Source: Chloroflexota bacterium
GTDB taxonomy: Bacteria > Chloroflexota > Ktedonobacteria > Ktedonobacterales > Ktedonobacteraceae
Assembly (NCBI GenBank): GCA_005881495.1
Contig: VBHI01000356.1
Location: forward strand, 1-26,364
Direction: 5' to 3'
DNA length: 26,364 nt
Each line of letters opens with the position of its first letter. Position 1 is the first letter of the stretch. The notes under the pieces were generated by a model that was given only the letters and a program-made list of their open reading frames with translations, did not search any database and was not told where the DNA came from. Both the position numbers and the translations under genes were made by a program. Shown piece after piece: positions 1 through 8,609 of the stretch.

Positions 1-296
1 TAGTACCGTTCATAGGCAGTTGCAATACCCAGGTTCACCATACCAGCAGCCATTACAGCCAGCGCCAGTATGCCTGGAAGAAGAAAGTTAACTGCATGCC
101 CATTGATTGCAGGAACGATATTGAGCGACGCAAAGAAAATGAGTAGCACTACCGGAACAATTAACGTAATCAAAATGTTCTCGCCGCGGCGCAATGTGAG
201 CAACAGCTCAAATTTTGATTGTATTAGTATTTGGCGCACGAGAGGGGCTGCTTCATTGCTCTCTCCTGTAGGCTGATCAAGTAACTCTGTATCCAT
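1..296 (-). CDS. ABC-2 type transporter permease, N-terminal part (runs off window)
   Basis: Translating the minus strand from the ATG at 296-294 gives about 98 residues that stay open to the window edge. A polar N-terminus of about 35 residues precedes two hydrophobic stretches, around residues 41-60 and 68-90, which fits an ABC-2 permease whose first membrane helices begin after a short cytoplasmic tail. The start lies two bases after the TAA of the upstream ATPase gene (TAATAATG), so the two are almost certainly one operon and are probably translationally coupled. The product would form the membrane channel of an export system energised by that ATPase. The substrate cannot be told. The C-terminal helices are outside the window. 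Confidence 0.8.
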   Translation of the reverse strand, partial: MDTELLDQPTGESNEAAPLVRQILIQSKFELLLTLRRGENILITLIVPVVLLIFFASLNIVPAINGHAVNFLLPGILALAVMAAGMVNLGIATAYERY

Positions 297-298
297 TA

Positions 299-1282
299 TT
301 AGTCTCGTACCTCTCCACCCGTCAGGCGCAGAAACAGTTCTTCAAGTGAACCGTGACCGACATGTAGTTCAGAAAGTGTAATATTGTTGTCACGTAACCA
401 TGCTGTCAACTCTGCCAGCAGTGCCGGAACCGTCTCTGTCTCAATCAGATAGCTTCCAGGTCGTATCTCTTCAGCTCTCTTTGCAGAGGGCAGGGCGGCT
501 AATGTTGCGCAATCCAGGCCGCTTGGGGCAACGAAACGCACGATTGTAGCATTTTGCACACCCGTCATTTGTGCGGGAGTATCCAGGGCGATCAGCCTCC
601 CATGATCGATAATGGCGACACGGTCTGCCAAACGCTCAGCTTCGTCCATCAGGTGAGTAGTTAGCAATACCGTCGCGCCTTGTCGCTTGAGGTCGCGTAT
701 AATCTCCCACGTAGCCAAACGCGCTTGGGGATCCATACCAGCTGTTGGCTCGTCCAGAAAGACAAGTATAGGGTTGCCGACCAGGGCAATTGCCAGCGCT
801 AAACGACGTTTCTGACCGCCAGATAGGCGGCGGCAACGAGTCTTTGCGGCGGCAGTGAGGCCAACACGTTCCAACAGTTCGTCGATATTTTGCGGATGCC
901 GGAAGTAACCGGCAAAAAGACGCAACACCTCGCGGGCTGTCAAGCCGGGGTAAAGTCCGTCCTGTTGCAGCATAATACCTACGTAAGGCTTCAGCGCTTG
1001 TGCTTCGCGGATTGGGTTCCGTCCCAGGACTCGAACGCTGCCCTGGTCAGGGACGCGATAGCCCTCAAGCGTTTCAACTGTTGTTGTTTTACCAGCACCA
1101 TTCGGTCCCAGCAGAGCGAAGACCTCACCTCTATGAACGGTAATGGTTAGTTGATCAACGACTCGGCGAGAGCCGTAACTTTTGCTCAAATTGTCAACAA
1201 CGATGGCCTCTTCACCAGCGCCAAGGGTGCCTTGCGCCGGTGGGTTTACCTTCTGGGTCGTTGTCTGCGGCTTAGCAGACAT
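299..1282 (-). CDS. ABC-2 type transporter ATP-binding protein (DrrA/CcmA-like)
   Basis: This is a cytoplasmic ATPase subunit of an ABC exporter. In the protein started at ATG 1282 the Walker A motif GPNGAGKTT is at about residues 59-67, the signature LSGGQ at about 153-157, Walker B ILVFLDE at about 172-178, and a switch histidine in TTHLMDEAERL follows. A C-terminal domain of about 90 residues, typical of DrrA-like ATPases, follows the nucleotide-binding fold. A GTG at 1288 is also in frame, but AAGGAG lies only three bases from it and nine from the ATG at 1282, so the ATG is preferred. The gene leads directly into the permease at 296. Total length of about 327 residues is normal for the family. 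Substrate unknown; multidrug or antibiotic export is common for this type. Confidence 0.93.
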   Translation of the reverse strand: MSAKPQTTTQKVNPPAQGTLGAGEEAIVVDNLSKSYGSRRVVDQLTITVHRGEVFALLGPNGAGKTTTVETLEGYRVPDQGSVRVLGRNPIREAQALKPYVGIMLQQDGLYPGLTAREVLRLFAGYFRHPQNIDELLERVGLTAAAKTRCRRLSGGQKRRLALAIALVGNPILVFLDEPTAGMDPQARLATWEIIRDLKRQGATVLLTTHLMDEAERLADRVAIIDHGRLIALDTPAQMTGVQNATIVRFVAPSGLDCATLAALPSAKRAEEIRPGSYLIETETVPALLAELTAWLRDNNITLSELHVGHGSLEELFLRLTGGEVRD

Positions 1283-1299
1283 AGACACTTACTCCTTGT

Positions 1300-1578
1300 T
1301 CATACAGAAGCTATTCTGTCTATTCTGTCTGTACAGGACAGCAACTCAGCAGAGTTGACAAGTGCTCGCATTCCCTCATGTAACATTTTACCTGACGGAA
1401 TACACACTACATTTAAACAGAGAGCGATCCGTCTTGTTCGATTACTTCTAGTTGCGCATTCGCAAGCCAGATCCGCCCAGTGCCATACAGGACAAATCCA
1501 TACCAGTGCTACGAGACCGGGAACAACATAGGTTAGAAGTATGAGGGCAGGCCATCTTATTCTCAACTTACCTTCCAC
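1300..1578 (-). CDS. Possible small membrane protein (hypothetical)
   Basis: An open frame of up to 92 codons lies directly upstream of, and in the same direction as, the ABC ATPase gene. It contains one strongly hydrophobic stretch (PALILLTYVVPGLVALVW) near the N-terminus followed by a Cys- and Arg-rich part. GTG at 1578 and TTG at 1566 are both possible starts; GGAAGG sits just before the TTG. I do not recognise a family, and the C-terminal third looks unlike normal coding sequence and covers the repeat cluster at 1312-1336. It may be a real small membrane protein or a chance frame. Confidence 0.22.
   Translation of the reverse strand: MEGKLRIRWPALILLTYVVPGLVALVWICPVWHWADLACECATRSNRTRRIALCLNVVCIPSGKMLHEGMRALVNSAELLSCTDRIDRIASV
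1312..1336. promoter_or_regulatory. Tandem 9-bp repeat and palindrome upstream of the ABC ATPase gene
   Basis: TATTCTGTC occurs twice in direct tandem (1312-1320 and 1321-1329) and runs into the 8-bp palindrome CTGTACAG (1329-1336). The cluster lies 30-50 bases upstream of the ATPase start, where a repressor or activator site would be expected. No convincing -35/-10 pair was found with it. Regulatory function is inferred from position and symmetry only. Confidence 0.3.
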
Positions 1579-1871
1579 TTTTCTGACTTTCCGAATTTCG
1601 TCAATGCTTTCTTGATGTTCAGGGAAATTGTTACAGGTTCGGTTCTCGATAACAACAAAGCTCTGTTTGCTATTATGCTGGAGATAGAACCAGACAACTG
1701 TTATACAGAAACCAAGAAAGGAAAGATAGCGGATATTCTTGAGTTCAAATTGAGTATCAAAATTATATCATCCAGGTAACGCGTTCATTGTCAAAAACAT
1801 GTTGTTGGTATTTTCCCTGTTTCATCTCGTGACAAGAGATCGAGACGCAACCAATAGCAAAGGAGGCTCCA
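1579..1871. other. AT-rich intergenic region upstream of the VOC gene
   Basis: No gene is visible here. It should hold the promoter of the VOC gene. A weak candidate is TTGAGT at 1739-1744 followed after 18 bases by TTATAT at 1763-1768. The Shine-Dalgarno AAAGGAGG at 1859-1866 belongs to the next gene. Confidence 0.4.
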
Positions 1872-2225
1872 TTGACCATCAATCATGTCTTCGCTGGTAT
1901 TGCCGTGGCCGACTACGACTCGGCGCTTGCGTGGTACAAGCGCTTCTTCGGACGGTCCCCAGATGTCATCGTGACGGAAAACGAATCCATGTGGCAGGTA
2001 GCAGATACAGGATGGATCTACGTGGTCGGTGACACCAACCGCGCCGGCAAGGCCTTGCTCACGCTCCTCGTGGACGACCTGGAGGACCATGTTGCTGAGC
2101 TTGGGGAACGAGGACTTGCTACTGGAGCGATTGACACCGTGCCAGGGCTCTACCGAAAAGCGGTGATTACCGATCCCGAGGGCAACATGATCTCCTTGGG
2201 CGAGGACCTCAGCACAGACGCCTGA
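1872..2225 (+). CDS. VOC-family (glyoxalase/bleomycin-resistance fold) protein
   Basis: This is a 117-residue single-module VOC protein. It opens with INHVFAGIAVADYDSALAWYKRFFG, the usual beta strand and helix of the fold with a possible metal-ligand His at the start of the strand, and ends with DPEGNMISLGE, where the Glu is the usual second ligand. The start is a TTG at 1872, six bases after a very strong AAAGGAGG; no ATG is placed as well. Such proteins are small cytoplasmic dioxygenases, isomerases or binding proteins, and the reaction cannot be read from the sequence. It stands alone: the next gene on this strand is at 6936, and a hairpin follows directly. Confidence 0.85.
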   Translation: MTINHVFAGIAVADYDSALAWYKRFFGRSPDVIVTENESMWQVADTGWIYVVGDTNRAGKALLTLLVDDLEDHVAELGERGLATGAIDTVPGLYRKAVITDPEGNMISLGEDLSTDA

Positions 2226-2238
2226 GTTCTGCAGGGGC

Positions 2239-2264
2239 GCTCGGGCGCTCCAACGCGCCCGAGC
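2239..2264 (+). terminator. Strong GC-rich hairpin after the VOC gene
   Basis: GCTCGGGCGC at 2239-2248 is perfectly complementary to GCGCCCGAGC at 2255-2264, with a six-base loop. It begins 13 bases after the VOC stop codon. The following bases (CTTCGCCACTTCTTCC) are pyrimidine-rich but not a true T tract, so it may act as a terminator or as a 3'-end stabiliser. Confidence 0.6.
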
Positions 2265-2393
2265 CTTCGCCACTTCTTCCGCGATCATTTGAAGACCAGC
2301 TGTATTTTGCATGGCGTCGCGTGAAAACGTGTGGCGGAATTTGCCCAAAAAGCAGAGAAAGCATAGATTGACCGAGGCTGCTACAATGAAGCC

Positions 2394-2418
2394 ATGAGAG
2401 CAGAAGAGCGACTCTCAT
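2394..2418. repeat. 7-bp inverted repeat between the VOC and pnkp genes
   Basis: ATGAGAG at 2394-2400 and CTCTCAT at 2412-2418 form a perfect inverted repeat with an 11-base spacer. It lies 77 bases beyond the pnkp stop codon. It could be part of a terminator for the minus-strand operon or an operator; the sequence does not decide. Confidence 0.3.
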
Positions 2419-2494
2419 CATGCAATCACCCAATCGGTTTGCCAAGCCCGTGGTTAGTAGTAGCCGCGGCTTGCCCCTGCCATGGGTGGGGCCT

Positions 2495-5071
2495 TCACAG
2501 GCGCGGATCAACCGGCTCACTCTCAAGCGCCAGTACACCGAAGACGCACTCGTGAACACGGCGCAGGGGTTCGTCGCGAACGAAACGCTCCAGTGCCTCG
2601 ATCCCCAGGGCAAATTCTCTCAGGGCCAGTGAGCGTTTCGTCCCTAATCCCCGCGAGCGCAGCCGTTCAAGGTTTTCGGGCATACTGTACTCCGGCCCGT
2701 AGATGATGCGCAGATACTCCGGCCCACGGCATTTCACCGCTGGCTGCACAATCCCACGCCGCCCCTTCACGATGAAATCAAAGGGCTTCACCACCATTCC
2801 CTCGCCGCCGAGCGCGGTGAGTTCTCGCCACCAGAGAATGCCCTCCTCTGTGCTAAAGGGATTTGTCACGTCCACAACTTTGTAGGGGGTCGCCAGCAGT
2901 AGCTCCTCATCGGCGCTGCACAACTGCGCAAGCGTATTCATGTGCCAGACGTGATCTTTGTTGCTGTGGACCTCACCTTGCGAGGCTAAGATATGAAATG
3001 GCGCGAGCTTGAGATCGGTCACTGTATGAACGGGCCAGCAATAGCGCCGGTACGCATCGATGTATTGAGCAGCCATTGTTTCCCGTTCACGATAACGGGC
3101 CAGGAGGGAAGCAACATCTAGGCCCTGTTCCTCGCGTTCGGCCGTTCTTTCCAGTGTAGCGACCACCTCACCCAGGGCAGCGCGGGAAGCAGCACCCACA
3201 GCGGCATATTGCTGGTGGAGCAGCGCCTGGGTCTTGACCGACCATGGCATGAGTTCGCAGTCCAGGCAAAACCAATCACTCTGAAACTTCTCCCAGAAAT
3301 CCGCGCGCTCCAGGGCAGAGCGTACCCGCGAAAGCAGCTCTGCCTCAAGGGCTGCATCGTCAAAGAACTGCCTGCCGGTGCGGGTGTAGCAGATGCCAAT
3401 GCTTTCCCCCGCAACGCCGAAGTGCTTACGCGCGGTATGTTCATTCCGGCACACGATCACTATTGCCCGCGAACCCATATGTTTCTCCTCACAGACGACT
3501 CTGGGCACCCCTTCGCGACGATAGTAGGCAAAGGCCTCGGCAGGATGCTCCAGCAGACCTGGTTCGTTGGTTGTCTCGGAGGGCGACATGGTTGGCGGCA
3601 GATAGATCAGCCATTTTGGATTGGCGGCAAAGCGACTCATGACCTCCAGTGCTGCGATGGCGTTTTCTTCGCGTATCGTGATGTTCTGCTGCAGGCGAGC
3701 CGTAATGTAACGCTTGCCGGAGACATCTTCCATGTCCAGAACATCGTCGTGCTGCTGCTGTGCAGTAAAGGCGGGAGCCTGGTCTTCTCTGGCAAGGAAA
3801 GGCCTGGCGGGTTCCCAGTAGGTATGGGCGGCCGGAACAGATACCAATTCCTTTTCTGGGTAGCGCAGCGCCGTTAGCCTACCACCAAAAGCACAACCCG
3901 TATCGATATTGATGGTGCGATTCAGCCAATCGGCCTCTGGCACAGGCGTGTGACCATAGACGACCATGGCCTTGCCACGGTATTCGGCAGCCCAGTTAAA
4001 GCGAACAGGCAGGCCAAACTCATCGGTCTCGCCCGTCGTTTCGCCATAGAGGGCAAAATCGCGTACCGCGCCAGACCCCCGCCCTTGCATCGACTCTTTG
4101 AGTCCAGCATGGGCAACCACGAGCCTTCCATCATCCAGCACATAATGGCTTACAAGGTTATCAAGGAACGTGGCTACCTTCTCACGAAATTCTGCCGGCT
4201 CCTCCTCAAACTGTTGCAATGTCCCCGCTAACCCATGAGTGAGCTGCACATCCTTTCCTTTGAGTTTGCGCAATAGCTTCACATCATGGTTACCCGGGAC
4301 ACAAAGCGCAGCCCCGGATGCAATCATCTCCATTGCCAGATACAGTACACCTGTTGAGTTCGGACCCCGGTCAACCAGGTCACCCAGGAAGATCACTTTG
4401 CGGCCCTGGGGATGCTGAACATGAAAGCCGGGTATTGCTCCATCGTCATAGTTGACCTGGTAGCCCAGTTCCTTCAGCAGCTCACGCAGCTCATCAAAGC
4501 AGCCGTGAACATCGCCGATGATGTCAAATGGCCCATGCTCGTGCTTGAGGTTGGTCCACAATGGCCGTCGCTCGATCTCGACCACTTCAACCTGCACTAG
4601 TGAAGATAGCACAAAAACGTACTGGAATCCTTCACGCTTCAGACCCGAAAGCGAGCGGCGCAGGTGTATGCTCTGCCGGCGAATGACATGCGGGCCGAAA
4701 TCGCGGTCTTGACGCTGCTGATTGCGTTCTTCACAAAGCTTCTGTGGGAGATCGAACACAATCGCCACCGCCAGGCAGTGGTATTCGCGTGCCAGCGCGA
4801 GCAGAGGCTTGCGGGATTCGGGTTCGACATTGGTAGCATCGATGACGGTCAGTCTACCAGCAGCCAGGCGCCGGGAGGCGATGAAGTGCAGCACCGCGAA
4901 AGCGTCGTCGGTGGCGCTTTGATCATTTTCGTTGTCAGAGACCAAGCCGCGACAGAAGTCCGACGAGAGCACCTCGGTTCGCTGAAAGTGAGCGTGGGCA
5001 AAGGTGGACTTGCCAGAGCCTGAGGCACCTATCAGCACGACTAAGGAAAGTTCGGGAATGCTTAATTTCAT
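2495..5071 (-). CDS. pnkp: Bacterial polynucleotide kinase-phosphatase-ligase (RNA repair enzyme Pnkp)
   Basis: This is a three-domain RNA end-healing and sealing enzyme of 858 residues, close to the 870 I recall for the Clostridium thermocellum enzyme. The kinase domain has the P-loop GASGSGKS (15-22), Asp38, Arg41, Arg120 and Arg123. The metallophosphoesterase domain starts with GDVHG (Asp187, His189), followed by GDLVDRGP (Asp231, Asp234), GNHD (261-262), His321 and His374. The C-terminal adenylyltransferase (ligase) domain carries the nucleotidyl Lys530 in EEKHMGSR and the later motif GEGMVVKP. All catalytic motifs appear intact. It phosphorylates 5'-OH ends, removes 2',3'-cyclic phosphates and, with Hen1, seals RNA. 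Its ATG overlaps the hen1 stop as ATGA (5068-5071), so the two are translationally coupled. It probably repairs RNA cut by ribotoxins. Confidence 0.96.
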   Translation of the reverse strand: MKLSIPELSLVVLIGASGSGKSTFAHAHFQRTEVLSSDFCRGLVSDNENDQSATDDAFAVLHFIASRRLAAGRLTVIDATNVEPESRKPLLALAREYHCLAVAIVFDLPQKLCEERNQQRQDRDFGPHVIRRQSIHLRRSLSGLKREGFQYVFVLSSLVQVEVVEIERRPLWTNLKHEHGPFDIIGDVHGCFDELRELLKELGYQVNYDDGAIPGFHVQHPQGRKVIFLGDLVDRGPNSTGVLYLAMEMIASGAALCVPGNHDVKLLRKLKGKDVQLTHGLAGTLQQFEEEPAEFREKVATFLDNLVSHYVLDDGRLVVAHAGLKESMQGRGSGAVRDFALYGETTGETDEFGLPVRFNWAAEYRGKAMVVYGHTPVPEADWLNRTINIDTGCAFGGRLTALRYPEKELVSVPAAHTYWEPARPFLAREDQAPAFTAQQQHDDVLDMEDVSGKRYITARLQQNITIREENAIAALEVMSRFAANPKWLIYLPPTMSPSETTNEPGLLEHPAEAFAYYRREGVPRVVCEEKHMGSRAIVIVCRNEHTARKHFGVAGESIGICYTRTGRQFFDDAALEAELLSRVRSALERADFWEKFQSDWFCLDCELMPWSVKTQALLHQQYAAVGAASRAALGEVVATLERTAEREEQGLDVASLLARYRERETMAAQYIDAYRRYCWPVHTVTDLKLAPFHILASQGEVHSNKDHVWHMNTLAQLCSADEELLLATPYKVVDVTNPFSTEEGILWWRELTALGGEGMVVKPFDFIVKGRRGIVQPAVKCRGPEYLRIIYGPEYSMPENLERLRSRGLGTKRSLALREFALGIEALERFVRDEPLRRVHECVFGVLALESEPVDPRL

Positions 5072-6474
5072 TGCGATTGCCCCTCGATACGCGAGAAGAC
5101 TCCCATCTGGGTCGGCGCACCCAGCACCGGGTCTTCCGGTCCTATCGGCAGAAAGCGCACAGTGTAGCCGAAGCGCTCAGCCACGCCAGCAGCCCAAGCT
5201 TGAAATTCCGCGCGCGTCCACTCGAAGCGGTGATCCTTATGGCGGAATTTCCCGGCAGGCAACGTCTCGAACTTGACGTTATACTCTGCGTTTGGCGTTG
5301 TCACGACCACAGTACCAGGCTTAGCGAACTCAAAGAGAACCCGCTCGAAGGCCGCGAGGCGTGACGGATCAAGGTGTTCGATGACCTCTACAACCGCTGC
5401 GGCATCGTATCCCTCCAGCCGCCTGTCACGATAGGTCAGCGCGCCGTGGATCAAGGTGATGCGCTGCTTTTGCCTGGGAGGCAGGCGCTCGATATGCAGC
5501 CGCTCACGGGCATTCTCCAGGGCGCGATAAGAAACGTCCAGGCCCACGATTTGCTCGAAAGCCTTATCTTGTAAGAGTATTCTGAGCAGTCGCCCCTCAC
5601 CGCAACCTAGGTCGAGCACCCGCTTCGCGCCACTGCTGTGAAGCACGGCCATGACAGCACCCAGGCGCTGCTGATGCAGGTTGATACGCTCCTCAACGGC
5701 CTCCTCCTCAGCGGCAGCGGACGCTTGTACGGCATCTTGATCGGGGCTGTCCTCGACAGTCAGACGCGCGATGGCATCCCGGGTCAGGTCTCGCTTGTGT
5801 TTGAGATAACGATAGGCGATCTGTTCGCGTTCAGGATGTGTTTCCAGCCAGCCCTTGCCGTGCCGCAGCAGCTTTTCGACCTCGTCATCCCCAATCCAGT
5901 AGTGTTTATCGTCATCCAACACGGGGACCAGCACATAGAGATGCGTCAGCAGGTCGCTCAAACGACAATGCACCTCAAGCGTGACTGTGAAGTAGGGACT
6001 TCCGCCCCAATCCACATGCTTCTCATCCAGCGAGTGAGGCGTTGCCGTGACGGTATAACCCAATGGCTCAAAAAGCCGCTTCAGAAAGCCTTCTCCGCCA
6101 CGGCACGGCAGCACGACAAGTTGTGCCTGCAACGGTAACCTGGTTGCTGCCAGTTCCTGCCGCTCGGAACTGCGTCCATTGAGGGCCGTGCTATAGACCT
6201 GGGAAATTGCCACACTCAGGAACGAGGATGCAACATAAGGACGATCATTCACATACTCCTCCATGCCGGCAAAGTTTTGCCGCCCGCGCACGAGGTGAAG
6301 CGGGTCAATATCCAGTAACAGCGCAGCCGTGCAACGTTCGGAACTGGCCTCTGGATAGAAGACATGAGCCTGGCCAAACGAGAGAGTGAATGACTGCACT
6401 CTCGCTGGATTCTTGTGGAGCAGGTACCCCAGATCCGTCGCCGGTTGGTAGGTAGTGGTGATAGTCAGTAACAT
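5068..6474 (-). CDS. hen1: 3'-terminal RNA ribose 2'-O-methyltransferase Hen1
   Basis: Hen1 methylates the 2'-OH of the 3' end at an RNA break before Pnkp seals it, so the repaired site resists renewed cleavage. The first 250 or so residues form the N-terminal domain that activates Pnkp ligase in the known system. The methyltransferase domain has the SAM motif DLGCGEG (288-294), the metal-site motif EVIEH (Glu363, Glu366, His367) and FRHKDH with His415, spaced 48 residues from His367 as in characterised bacterial Hen1. The start at 6474 follows AAGGA closely and gives 468 residues, near the usual length. A longer frame to 6570 adds 32 unrelated-looking residues and is rejected. It is the first gene of a two-gene operon with pnkp. 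Confidence 0.96.
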   Translation of the reverse strand: MLLTITTTYQPATDLGYLLHKNPARVQSFTLSFGQAHVFYPEASSERCTAALLLDIDPLHLVRGRQNFAGMEEYVNDRPYVASSFLSVAISQVYSTALNGRSSERQELAATRLPLQAQLVVLPCRGGEGFLKRLFEPLGYTVTATPHSLDEKHVDWGGSPYFTVTLEVHCRLSDLLTHLYVLVPVLDDDKHYWIGDDEVEKLLRHGKGWLETHPEREQIAYRYLKHKRDLTRDAIARLTVEDSPDQDAVQASAAAEEEAVEERINLHQQRLGAVMAVLHSSGAKRVLDLGCGEGRLLRILLQDKAFEQIVGLDVSYRALENARERLHIERLPPRQKQRITLIHGALTYRDRRLEGYDAAAVVEVIEHLDPSRLAAFERVLFEFAKPGTVVVTTPNAEYNVKFETLPAGKFRHKDHRFEWTRAEFQAWAAGVAERFGYTVRFLPIGPEDPVLGAPTQMGVFSRIEGQSQ

Positions 6475-6596
6475 TCGCTTCCTTAGCTCATATAGACATT
6501 CATACTTTCTGCAAATGAGGCGAAATGGATATGCTTTGAGAGACACCCAACAGAGGCATGTATTCCTCACTTTGCACGTGCTCTTCGCGTGAATAT

Positions 6597-6625
6597 ACTT
6601 TAGTCCTCCGCTTATGGGCTGTCAA
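6597..6625 (-). promoter_or_regulatory. Candidate sigma-70 promoter of the hen1-pnkp operon
   Basis: On the minus strand TTGACA (6625-6620) is followed after 17 bases by TAAAGT (6602-6597). This would give a leader of about 115 bases before the hen1 ATG. The -35 is perfect and the -10 is a partial match. Confidence 0.45.
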
Positions 6626-6775
6626 GGTACTGCTCCCTTTATGATGTGACCAGTTTGTGAGCATAAGACAGTCCTTCGTGAAACAATCGTGATAAAATTG
6701 AGGTATATCTTCTTTATTAAGAAGAAAAGGTATCATCCAAGTCTCTTCGCCGCCTGTGGCAACTCACCCATTCAC

Positions 6776-6823
6776 TTGTTGCTGTAGGCTTTGCTGCCGA
6801 CGCAGCAAAGCCTACAGCAACAA
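6776..6823. repeat. Perfect 22-bp inverted repeat with a 4-base loop
   Basis: The arm at 6776-6797 is exactly complementary to the arm at 6802-6823, with CGAC as the loop. The arms contain the central block GTAGGCTTTGCTGC. Plus-strand bases after the right arm are AAAAATACTT, so it is not a classical terminator in the plus direction, and no gene ends nearby in either direction. It could be a mobile hairpin (REP- or MITE-like), an insulator, or the scar of a lost gene's terminator. Confidence 0.75.
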
Positions 6824-6935
6824 AAATACTTGCGAACTGCCGCAGCAGTGAGAAGTCAAGAAGAGATAAGACCTTGATAGTTACTATGTACCTGAAGCGC
6901 AGCGTCAATCACTTGTTCAGACAGGGAGGACAAAC

Positions 6936-8424
6936 ATGCAGCACCAGAGGAAAGATCAAGTCTGTCGAACGGAACTGACACCGGTAAGTTTTCTCGAGCG
7001 GAGTGCCTCCATTTTTCCCGACAAAGTTGCCATCGTAACTGCTGACCGGCAGTATACCTACCGCGAGTTTGCAGAGCGGGTGTACCGCCTGGCTTCCCAC
7101 CTCCGTGATGTAGGTCTACAGAAGCACGATCGTGTCGCCTTCTTGTGCCCTAATACGTCTGCTCTGCTTGAGGCACACTATGCCGTACCTGCGGCGGGTG
7201 GTACCCTGGTGGCAGTAAACTCCAGATTGAATTCGCAGGAGATCGACTTTATCCTGAAGCACTCAGGTGCCAGGTTCTTCTTCGTTCCTGACAGCAGGAT
7301 TGTCCGGGCCAGTCGCGAGTTGGCTGGAGGATGAGGAAGAGCCAATCTCGATCAACTACACCTCGGGCACAACAGGCATGCCCAAAGGAGGAGTCTACAC
7401 GTATCGCGGGGCTTACCTCAATGCGCTTGCTCAAGTCATCGAGCTCGGGTTAAACTCAAACAGCGTCTATTTATGGACGCTGCCGATGTTCCACTGTAAC
7501 GGGTGGTGCTTCACCTGGGCTGTGACCGCCGTCGGGGGTACACATGTCTGTCTCCGCAAAATCGATCCAGGGCTGATTTGGGAACTCTTCGAGACCGAAG
7601 GCGTCACCAACTACAACGGAGCTCCCACTGTCCAAATTTTCCTGGTGAACCACCCGAAAGCGCACCGCCTCGACCGGCAGATCACGGTGACGATTGGCGG
7701 GGCACCTCCCTCTCCCACGCTGCTTGACCGGATGAAAGAACTGAACTTCCGCCCAATCCATGCCTACGGACTGACTGAGACGTATGGCCCCTACACGGTA
7801 TGCGAATGGCACAGGGGATGGGATGATCTCCCCATTGCGGAACAGGCTCGTCTTCTCGCTCGGCAGGGTCAGGGCAACATCGTCGCTGACCGCGTGCGCG
7901 TTGTCGATGGGCAGATGAATGATGTGCCTCGAGATGGCAGAACGATAGGAGAAGTCGCGATGCATGGGAACAGCGTGATGAAAGGGTACTTTGAAACTCC
8001 CGAAGCGACTGCTACGGCGTTTGAAGGCGGCTGGTTCCACTCTGGTGATCTTGCGGTGTGCCACCACGACGGTTACATTGAGCTACGTGATCGCAAAAAG
8101 GATATCATCATTTCCGGCGGCGAGAATATATCCACGATCGAGGTGGAGCAGGTTATTGCCCAATATCCTGCGGTGTTGGAATGTGCCGTCGTCGCTATGC
8201 CCGATGAGAAGTGGGGGGAGCGTCCCAAGGCATTTGTCACCTTGAAACCAGATCAGAGTGCGACCGAAGCGGAGATCATTGCCTTCTGCCGTCAGTACCT
8301 GGCGCACTTCAAGTGCCCCGCTTCCGTGGAGTTCGGCGACTTGCCCAAGAACTCTACTGGCAAAGTGCAGAAGTACGTGCTGCGCAGTAAAGAGTGGGGG
8401 GAGCACAAAAAGCGTATTCATTAG
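6936..8424 (+). pseudogene. Acyl-CoA synthetase (AMP-forming), broken by an internal deletion and frameshift
   Basis: The reading frame from ATG 6936 (SD AGGGAGGA) gives a normal N-terminus of an AMP-dependent acyl-CoA synthetase through LKHSGARFFFV and stops at 7334. The rest of the protein continues in another frame from about 7300 to 8424 with all later motifs: YTSGTTGMPKG (P-loop-like), YGLTETYGP, SGDL, DRKKDIIISGGENIS and the catalytic-lysine end STGKVQKY. Family members, as I recall them, have about 35-40 more residues between FFFV and SWLEDEEE, so roughly 110 bases appear lost near 7290-7300, leaving the frame shifted. This is more than a one-base sequencing error. A GTG at 7267 could start a 385-residue C-terminal piece, but it would lack the N-terminal subdomain. 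An intact protein would activate fatty acids to CoA thioesters. Confidence 0.82.
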
Positions 8425-8609
8425 CCCAGGTGCGCTTGGAAGGTGTATGGCGTGCTTGTCCTGCTCACCAACACGGGAATCCACTTCGTGCCGGGTTCCT
8501 CGGAGCAGGGCATCACCCACTTCATCGCGTCCAGAGGATGGGCAAAGATTCACCTGCTTTGGAGAAAAAACGATGTCGTATTCCTCGTCGGACAGAAGAG
8601 AGGCCGAAT

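Larger units (their letters stand above)
6475..6935. other. 461-bp divergent intergenic region between hen1 and the synthetase remnant
   Basis: There is no convincing gene here. It holds the hen1 promoter candidate (6597-6625), a small hairpin with arms TCTTCTT (6708-6714) and AAGAAGA (6719-6725), the 22-bp perfect hairpin (6776-6823), and the Shine-Dalgarno AGGGAGGA (6923-6930) of the plus-strand gene. No clear promoter for the plus-strand gene was found. Confidence 0.6.

Noticed and set aside
1791..2348. 185-codon antisense frame over the VOC gene
   Set aside because: The plus-strand VOC protein with a strong ribosome site explains this region.
3209..3877. 222-codon plus-strand frame opposite pnkp
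   Set aside because: It lies fully inside the coding region of a recognised enzyme and has no family features.
6475..6570. 32-residue N-terminal extension of Hen1
   Set aside because: AAGGA stands just before ATG 6474, and the resulting length matches known Hen1; the extension is Cys/Arg-rich and unlike the family.
8394..8609. 72-residue N-terminal extension of the CoA-transferase
   Set aside because: It overlaps the previous gene, has unusual composition, and the family start and ribosome site fit ATG 8610.
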